NCBI GenBank assembly: GCA_026874595.1
Contig: CM049317.1
Span: 19,057,882 to 19,121,881 of the forward strand
Direction of reading: 5' to 3'
Length of the DNA: 64,000 nucleotides
DNA from: Sipunculus nudus
Taxonomy: Eukaryota > Annelida > Sipuncula > Golfingiida > Sipunculidae
Shown here in pieces: positions 57,406 to 64,000 of this stretch. Below the pieces are notes generated by a model. The model did no database searches. It saw only the letters and a list, made by a program, of their open reading frames with translations, and was not told the DNA's origin. The position numbers and the translations under genes were made by a program. Position 1 is the first letter of the stretch. The number at the start of each line of letters is the position of its first letter.

Positions 57406-58288
57406 ATCAAAATCACGAAGGATTTAAGTCCTAGTGACCAAATTCTTGGCATGATAGGGAATTTTTTAGACATATAACTGTATGCCAAATTTAAATAACT
57501 TAGAGCTGAAGCTCGGGAGCCGAGCTCTAGCAAACTGCATAACACTAGCTTGATGTAAACAATATGTGACATGGTGCTTGAATACTTGAATAAAATCTAC
57601 AGTTTTAGATAAACTGGTTTCAAATTTTTGGTGTTAACAGTTGAAATGCTAACAAAAACATGCTGTGAAAATTAAATCCACAGCAGTTACAGGAAAAAAA
57701 CGTGCCATGGTCAAAGTTGGGCAAAATTTAAGGTACCAATTTTTATTTTTGCTAATATTTTAAAAAATTTAAAAGAATTTGATCTAATTTGGGGTATACA
57801 ATTTAATTTTGATTAATAAAAGTAATATTACTGGAAAAAAGTGCTTAGCTTTAACAAGTTTTGTGTTAAGTGATCAAATTTCCTGATTATTTACAAAATG
57901 CATTATGTTTGGGCCCATTACTTTTTTAAATTATATAATACATCTCTTAATCTCTGGTATGTACACAGGAACTATATAGAGGATTATTTATGGTAAATAT
58001 GAGGAAAAACAGATGAGTGGTTTTGATATTAGGCAGTCCTGAAGTGTGAAAATAGGTTTTTAATAAAAAATTTGAGGTTTTTCCTTAACTTCTCAAAGGA
58101 ACAAAGTTGCAAAGCCCCAGTTTTCGGCTTGGTTGGAGATCTTGGGGACATCTAACATTATGCCGAATTTTGGATTCCTAGGTCTTACGGTTTCAAAACG
58201 TGCCACATCTACGGACGGACGGACAGACTGACAGACGACAGACAATGGACCATGACTATAGCTCAGATGACTTATAGTCAGCTGAGCT
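57406..58288 (-). mobile_element. Hairpin element E8, truncated, opposite to E7
   Basis: Carries part of a second A-type unit (57406 to about 57530) and a full one, then (ACGG/ACAG)n (58209-58243) and AGCTCAGATGACT-TAT-AGTCAGCTGAGCT (58260-58288). The GACCCATGGGTC-type end is missing. With E7 it forms an inverted pair with hairpins facing outward. Confidence 0.75.
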
Positions 58289-58665
58289 AAAAATACATAA
58301 TAAGATTAAATTATGTGTTAAGGGTACTTGAACAAAAGCCTGACTCCAGTGCTATTCTGAGCCCATCAATTAATATGGGAACATCAACATCATACAAATG
58401 TGGGACAAGCATACTCTTATAAAGAAAACACAGAAAACATGGCAAAAGAACAATTTCCGCAACCTTCTTTGAGTGTGGTCAGATTACCTGTGTTTACTTA
58501 TTTTCATGGAAAGTTTCAATTTGCCAAATCAGCTTGCCTGGTCAAATGAAAAATGAAGTGTAGAAAACAAAGAAGTAAACTCATGATAGTTTGGTCCAGG
58601 AACATTCCCAATACTTAACAACTATGCAGAGTTTCTGAGTAATATCTTCAGTAGTTCTGATAATT
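58289..58665. other. Unassigned DNA
   Basis: AT-rich stretch between E8 and E9. No gene or repeat recognised. Confidence 0.4.
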
Positions 58666-59375
58666 AGGGATCAATGGGTCTCGAGGCTCAGCTGAATTAG
58701 TCTATAAGGATAAGTTTATGGGCCCAGTGATCAGTTTGAAATCAACCAGTCCATACAATCTTGAGTAATCATCATTAGCATGGATGTGCCCTGTGAATTT
58801 GACCTTTGACCTAGTGACACCAAAATCAAAAGGAACCTTCCCCATAGGCAGGTGCGCCATGTGGAAGACAGAAGATTTAGGATGAAAATTTTGATTTAAA
58901 ATGCATCCACAGTCTTTTTAAAGAAGTGGGTCCTGTGACCTTGACCTTTGGCCTCATGATCCCCAATACAAAAGGATTCTTACATTATTGTTGGGTCATA
59001 TATAAGTCAAGTTTGAAACCAATACTTTTACCCAAACTTTATAAACTGTAACCAAATATGCGGACAGATGACCTCTGACCTTGTGAGCCCAAAATTAATC
59101 ATGTTTACCCCTTTTGGCAGGTCAGCTATATGTGCAAGATTGAAAGTACGGGATGAAAAATTCTTCTTTAAATGCATCCACATTCTCTCTAAATACAAGG
59201 ATCCTGTGACCTTGACCCCAACATTAATATAGTTCTTACATTAGAGATGGGCCAAATTTGCAATCTATGTTAACCCAAACTGAAATCATCATCATAAAAA
59301 CAAATTTGACAGACATACAGAAAGATGAAGACAGACAAACAGGGTGATTAATATAAGGCATCCACTTATACTAGC
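58666..59375 (-). mobile_element. Hairpin-group element E9, decayed
   Basis: On the plus strand it opens AGGGATCAATGGGTCTCGAG-GCTCAGCTGA. It then has two or three 140-bp-type units read in reverse (TGACCTTGACCTTTGG near 58938-58953; ATGCATCCACA twice) and an (ACAG)n remnant at 59308-59340. The terminal hairpin is no longer recognisable. Confidence 0.65.
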
Positions 59376-59618
59376 AGGCCCTAATAAACAAACATAGTTT
59401 CTGCATACAGATGAAACCAGAGTTGCGAAACTACCCTCCCTCCCCAGAATCACTGGAACCACTGACATAGTATGGTAAAATCAGATGCTCCTCATTCATT
59501 TCTACACTGTCATATCCCTGTAAGGTACTCTCACAGAAACAGGGGTGTGGTATGGAAATTTCAGATCTGGGAAAAGAGTTCTAATACTGTGGTATTCAAT
59601 TTCATGATGAAGAGCTTT

Positions 59619-59831
59619 TCAGATCAATAAAGCTCTCTCATCACTTGTTACAGTAAACATTTTAATACACCTAAGCATGATGTCATGTTGTTCTACCATA
59701 TAGTTGGCTACACAATGCAATTTTTGTTTTATGAGATTGGCCTCTTCATGTGTATGCTGTAGTCTATGAGTTGTATCAAGAATTTCAGATATTACAACGA
59801 GTGGTGGCATGTTTTCCTCTTGAGACATCTC
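59619..59831 (-). CDS. Putative terminal coding exon of a host gene
   Basis: On the minus strand a pyrimidine-rich tract TTTTGTTTTGTTTTTCAG ends at 59832. It is followed by 70 codons without a stop and then TGA (59619-59621). The peptide begins EMSQEENMPPLVVISEIL and contains THRLQHTHEEANLIKQKL, compatible with a short helical or coiled-coil segment. It is not repetitive, is not part of any element I can define, and uses a balanced set of amino acids. I do not recognise the protein. It would be spliced to the exon at 61038-61225, with which it is in phase in one frame. Confidence 0.4.
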   Translation of the reverse strand, partial: EMSQEENMPPLVVISEILDTTHRLQHTHEEANLIKQKLHCVANYMVEQHDIMLRCIKMFTVTSDERALLI

Positions 59832-59899
59832 CTGAAAAACAAAACAAAATGCACTAAACAACAAGGGCTATCTCAGTAGCATATGATTCATGTAAATTG

Positions 59900-60290
59900 A
59901 AAACTAGATGTGTCGGAACGACACAAATGCCCCCGCCTGGAGCAACTTAGAAATATTTGTTACATTTTTTTAAGTTCAGGAGCTGTCATATGGTCAAAGT
60001 AGATCAACCATGACAAAATGCAAATTTGATCTGTTACGGGTCATTATCAAGCAACACACCAACATTCAGGCCAGTATCTGCACGCTTTGAGAAAAAAGTC
60101 CATACATATGCATTTTCATAAAAATTTCTATTTTTCATGAAATTTTCGATGTTCAGGATCTGTCAAATGGTCAAAAATAGGTCAACTGGGACGAAACGCG
60201 AACTTGATTTGTAAGTGGTCATTATGCGCCAACAGACTAAAAAATAGGCCAGTATCTGTAAGCATTGCACTGCGAAGCTCGGATATTAGC
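59900..60290. repeat. Hairpin repeat with two 230-bp units (family E)
   Basis: It opens AACTAGATGTGTCGGAACGA: TGTGTCG pairs with CGACACA around GAA (59909-59925), followed by CACAAATGCCCCCGCC. Two units follow with TTCAGGA(G/T)CTGTCA(T/A)ATGGTCAAA (near 59975 and 60155). This is another terminal-hairpin tandem-unit family, lying in the putative intron. Confidence 0.65.
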
Positions 60291-60665
60291 AAAAGCTTAA
60301 AATCAGTTATAAATTTAAATTGGAGAGGTATGTACCATGTTTCATAACAATCCACCAAATGCTTCCTGAGTATTAAGCTCCTAAGTTTTTTTCTATTCTA
60401 AGCTCTATGACCTTGAAAAGTAGGTCAAGATCACCCATCTTTGATCTTGACCAAGATCTTGTAAATATGCAATAGCACTGAAGACATTAAGTTCATGTGT
60501 TGAATACCTTTGGAGATATCCTGCACAAAAGGCAAAATTGAAAAATCCGATAAAAATTCATTAAAAAATCAGAAAATGTAGGTGGTGCCACTAAAATTGT
60601 GCAGCACATTCAGACCATCAGTCACAATGACCATAGTAGGTTTTGTGAAAATCCACACAATGGCA
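60290..60665 (-). mobile_element. Fragment of a D-type element
   Basis: Read on the minus strand it matches the D body at 48420-48990 and 52091-52200 (GATTTTCACA, AGGTCATAGAGCTTAGAATA, GGTACATACCTCTCC). It lacks both D ends. It provides the uninterrupted D sequence that defines the E5 insertion site. Confidence 0.7.
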
Positions 60666-61037
60666 AACTGGTATAGTGTTTTGAATGGACACCAAAACAA
60701 GTAAATCTGTCCAATCACTTATAAATACTCCACTTATCTGTCCCATAAATACTAAAAAAAAACAGTGTTTATTTACTTTAATGTTTAAAATGTACATTTA
60801 ATCAAATATATTTGTGCTTTAGGAAAAGAAAACCAAGTAATGTCAAAGTAAAATTGTTTTGACAGATGAACAATATGTTGGGGGTCTTGGGACTAATTTG
60901 GTCAAGGAAAATTTACAAAACACAATTAAAAGTAAACCACTTTATAACACCATTAATTAGGTAAACAAAATCAAAATAGAGTTATGTCTCACCATGTAAC
61001 ACTATTAACAGATTTAAATCTAGACTTATTAACTTAC

Positions 61038-61225
61038 CTGAATACTTTTTCTAAAGTGACAGCAGAAATGACCTTTCCCTGGCATGGACATTCATCTGCA
61101 GAAGTAACCTCGTCTTTTGACTGTTTATCTGCTGACAAAGGTGGCACTGAAACTCTTGAGAAGATTCTTGCCACCGCACCTAATTCCATGCTTTTTCTTC
61201 AATCTGCACAACAAACTCAAGCAAC
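61038..61225 (-). CDS. Putative internal exon of a host gene
   Basis: The minus strand has an acceptor (CATATCTTTACAG before 61225) and a consensus donor (ATTCAG|GTAAGTTAA after 61038). No single frame is open throughout the 188 bp. One frame starts at ATG 61089-61091 (MSMPGKGHFCCHFRKSIQ) and joins the exon at 59831 in phase, giving 88 residues in total. Another ATG (61187-61189) has a stronger start context (AAGCATGG) and is open to the donor, but would shift into a short tail. Joined to 62642-62692 it could instead carry a C-terminus. It may be a 5' exon or part of a non-coding RNA. Confidence 0.35.
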
Positions 61226-61259
61226 CTGTAAAGATATGATTTCATTTCATTTCTGATTC

Positions 61260-62030
61260 CAATAATTCAACTAGACATTTCTTGGCACCATAGAATCCCC
61301 AGACAATTACACCCCCCCTCCCCCATTCAAGAATAGACCTCCATCGTCAGAAACATATACTGACACTTTGTAAGCCACCATGGTTTCTTCCATCTATGAA
61401 CCTGAGAAACAATTCTTCACAAAATATGGGAAAATTTTAAGGTCATGGCTACTCTCATAGGAAAGGTCATGATCCCAATTTAAATATACTTCATCCCATT
61501 ATTTATATCTCTGTATATGCTTACTATGAAAGAAATCTGTCCCTTTGTATTTGACTTATAATGTCACAGTACTGTCAAGTGGCATTGATAGAGGTATTTA
61601 AAGGCACGAAAACAAGGAAAGGATAACAGGTGGCATCACCAGTTTACAGTATATGACAATGCTGTCCAAGATCTTTGGTCTACTTGCTTTTCAGATCAAT
61701 TCATTTTCAGATCAATTCATTAAACCCTTCTTGGGATATTGAAGAATTTGTGGGATTCCCCCTCCCAATATAACAAGGTCAAGGTCCTCTCCAAGTAAAG
61801 GTCATAATCCTATTAAATTATTATCAATTATAAATTATTTTTTTAAATACATTTTTTAAATAGAAAAAATAAACATCTGAAATAACGCTTGATTCAAAAC
61901 TGACAATTCTAAATTGCACCTTTATTTATCCATGATATTGATCATATATATTCTAATTATGCATTCTGATGGGTTTAATTATATTTTAATTTGCTTTTAT
62001 TAAAGGAAATTAATTTCTTTAAAACACAAC
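61260..62030. other. Unassigned DNA
   Basis: AT-rich with some repeat-like CAAGGTCAAGGTCC words (61780-61800). If the splice model holds this is intron. Confidence 0.4.
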
Positions 62031-62034
62031 TTGG

Positions 62035-62147
62035 ATTTGTAGACCTTATGGTTTCAAAAGGTGCCACTCTAACAGACAGACAACAGACATACAGACAAGG
62101 AATAGGGATCATAACTATAGCTAAGATGACTTATAGTCAGCTTAGCT
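62035..62147 (-). mobile_element. Hairpin end remnant E10 with altered stem
   Basis: A decayed A-type start (TTTCAAAAGGTGCCACTCTA), an (ACAG)n remnant, then AGCTAAGATGACT-TAT-AGTCAGCTTAGCT (62119-62147). Compared with AGCTCAG...CTGAGCT, both sides of one base pair have changed together (C-G to A-T). The rest of the element is missing. Confidence 0.7.
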
Positions 62148-62162
62148 AAATATGAATTTTTG

Positions 62163-62500
62163 TACAATTTTACAGCATGCATTACTTCTAAACAAGCTTA
62201 AGGTATTAAAATGTATATATATTCCAGTATTTCATAGATCCTGTGTTCCTGTAAAACATTGGCAATATCACAGAAAATAAATAACCACTAATATAATGGA
62301 CAATATCATGTAATATGATGTGATATTAACAGAGCATGTCTACTGCACTCAACTGGTTCAGGTAAACAGCCTATAATCAAAACTTCAAAATGTTGTTTTT
62401 TGGTTTTACTTTAATTATGAAAAAGTATTAAGCCCTAAAAAGTAAACAAAAAGTATAAAAAGAAGTCTTGGCTGAAAAAAGTATGATACTTTTAGAAAAA
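62163..62500 (-). repeat. Inverted copy of the 40.9-41.2 kb repeat
   Basis: TTGTACAATTTTACAGCATGC and AACAAGCTTAAGG match 41070-41185 in reverse. Similarity is interrupted and moderate. Confidence 0.55.
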
Positions 62501-62641
62501 ATATAGAATGACAGCAATGAATTGAGTAATTGACAGTACTTTTAAGTTTCCAACATTAAAATGCTGACATGTTTGAAAAAGAAAAATATTATTTTATACA
62601 GATTACATGCTGATGACAGGTCAGGTCTGAAATCAACTTAC

Positions 62642-62692
62642 CATTTATGATGTCGAACAAGACTAGTGACCCCTGCTGATAACATCTGGGCC
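62642..62692 (-). other. Putative 51-bp exon
   Basis: On the minus strand an acceptor TCTTATTTTAATAG precedes 62692 and a donor AAATG|GTAAGTTGA follows 62642. Two frames remain open, one including QMLSAGVTSLVRHHK. The splice signals are good, but the exon is short and unsupported by homology. Confidence 0.25.
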
Positions 62693-63193
62693 CTATTAAA
62701 ATAAGAAAAAATTATAAACCCATAATGTGAAAAATGCCACACTTTCCCCATGTTGATTCATGCCTGTTTTAGTAGTGTTTTACAATGCATAGACATAACT
62801 CCAATGTTTGTCAGGGTCTGCAAACCTTTGTTAGTAGTGTATATACTCCATGTAATATTTCAGAAACATGTTCCATTATGAGTGGTAGTAATACTTATAA
62901 AGAATGGACAGCTTCTGTCATGAACCAAGAAATTGGCCTGTATACATAAAATAAAAATAAAAATAATACAATCCATGACATTACAAAAATATTATAGGAA
63001 TACCTCCAAAATGTAACTGATTTTTATGTGTTACTCTGACCTTTCTTGTTTTACAGAAAGCACCTCTTTCCTTTGCTAAATTCCCTATGAGGAAAATGAA
63101 CAAATAAACTAAGAGGAAAACATAATACCCTACCTGTGGTGATATAATGAATACTTATATCCAGATAAGCAAGCAAACAGAACAAAATTAAAA

Positions 63194-64000
63194 CAAGGGA
63201 CCCATGGGTCACGGCGCTCAGCTGTTATATATGACAAAAAATATGATTTGGGAAAGAGGCATATGCTGGTTTTGTGTGGTAATAAATATAAGCTTTATTA
63301 TGAGTTGTTGGTGTTTAGCTTATGTATGATTTTGATAGTATTTTTGGAGACATTTTGAAATACATTTTGAAAGTATTTGCACTGGTATTCAAATACTTTC
63401 AATTTTTTACCTGAATTCCCATTCTAAAGCAAGAAATTTTATAATTGAGTACATATTCATATTCATATTCATATACATTTGCAAAGTATTTGCACCATGT
63501 CTGGTATTTATTCAGTTTTAGCCAAACAATGATGTTGAGAATCCAGAATATAAACCAAGGATCCATGGGTCACAACAAAAGTTTAAAATTTTTGCAAATG
63601 CAAAATATGAAAAATATTCTATTGTAATGTTTTATATTTATACAAGCATATGAGAAGCTAAGAGGAAAGGGCCCTCCTACTTGGTTATAGTAAAGTTCTC
63701 AATATATGATTGCAAACTAATACTCTGACAAGACTGTCATGAAGAAAAACAGTAAAAGTTTTGAGATACTGTGATGCATATGAAAAATTTTCAGATGGAC
63801 AGGCAAGTGGACAGAATGGACTAATACCTTCATTTCACTTTCAAAGGAATAATGCATTTAAGTTTATATATAAGCCTATTTTTTTAGCATATCCACTTTT
63901 TTCATTAATAGTTTTTATCTTATTCATTTTTTTTATTTACAAGTGTTATAAATTTGCAATATAAAAGTGAAAATATAAGTTTAAATATTTGAATTCTAAG
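63194..64000 (-). mobile_element. Hairpin-group element E11, runs off the window
   Basis: On the plus strand it opens CAAGGGACCCATGGGTCAC-GGCGCTCAGCTG, the best-preserved copy of this end. The following 365 bp match the reverse of 47790-48399 in E4 with an internal deletion (GAGAATCCAGAATAT, ACCATGTCTGGTATTTATTC). A second, weaker end-like word (CAAGGATCCATGGGTCAC) lies at 63546. The hairpin end would lie beyond 64000. Confidence 0.7.

Noticed and set aside
60984-61256. 90-codon plus-strand frame
   Set aside because: It lies antisense to the putative exon at 61038-61225, which has splice signals on the minus strand; it has no motif of its own.

Overview
This 64-kb window is animal nuclear DNA, AT-rich and almost entirely non-coding. 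It has no bacterial-style gene layout. Long (TA)n, (CA)n and (GA)n microsatellites, unusually many poly(G)/poly(C) runs, LINE and LTR retrotransposons, cut-and-paste transposon remnants, and a dense population of elements with a terminal hairpin next to a (CCGT/CTGT)n tract all point to a lophotrochozoan, most likely a mollusc such as a bivalve. That assignment rests on remembered repeat style, not on a database match.

Layout. 1-5.6 kb: unique-looking DNA with a possible tRNA-derived SINE (about 841-1140) and a 1.19-kb element with long inverted repeats (4438-5625). 5.65-14.4 kb: a segmental duplication in which blocks of 5655-11275 recur in order at 12181-14435 with large deletions. An hAT-like element (7978-9288) lies in the first copy. 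14.4-16.6 kb: an 87-bp satellite with a 581-bp higher-order repeat, ending at a foldback sequence. 18.4-19.7 kb: an internally deleted Ginger/KRBA2-like integrase transposon and (TA)n-linked duplications. 22.87-25.6 kb (minus) and 31.78-32.88 kb (plus): two CR1/Rex1-like LINE remnants, both ending in TTATC-type pentamer tails. 29.96-30.61 kb: a Harbinger-like MITE flanked by TTA. 33.3-41.2 kb: tandem-unit repeats, some carrying arrays of AGGTCA. 41221-45560: an LTR retrotransposon with two 780-bp LTRs and a CAAT target duplication but no recognisable gag-pol. 45.6-63+ kb: nested elements of one architectural group. 59.6-62.7 kb: possible exons of a spliced host gene on the minus strand.

The most notable system is that nested group. 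One end is a perfect or near-perfect hairpin (AGCTCAG...CTGAGCT) beside (CCGT)n. The other end is a conserved CAAGGGACCCATGGGTCAC-type sequence followed by GCTCAGCTGA, so the two ends share a subterminal inverted repeat. Between them lie interchangeable tandem arrays (about 140, 260, 340 or 690 bp units) and captured fragments. Three members sit inside other repeats whose sequence resumes on the far side, which fixes their borders and shows insertion into T-rich sites with a two-base TT excess. This resembles non-autonomous Helentron-type (HINE/Pearl-like) elements. No autonomous partner and no intact protein gene of any transposon is in the window. Apart from the putative exons, I found no host gene, tRNA, rRNA or CRISPR array.
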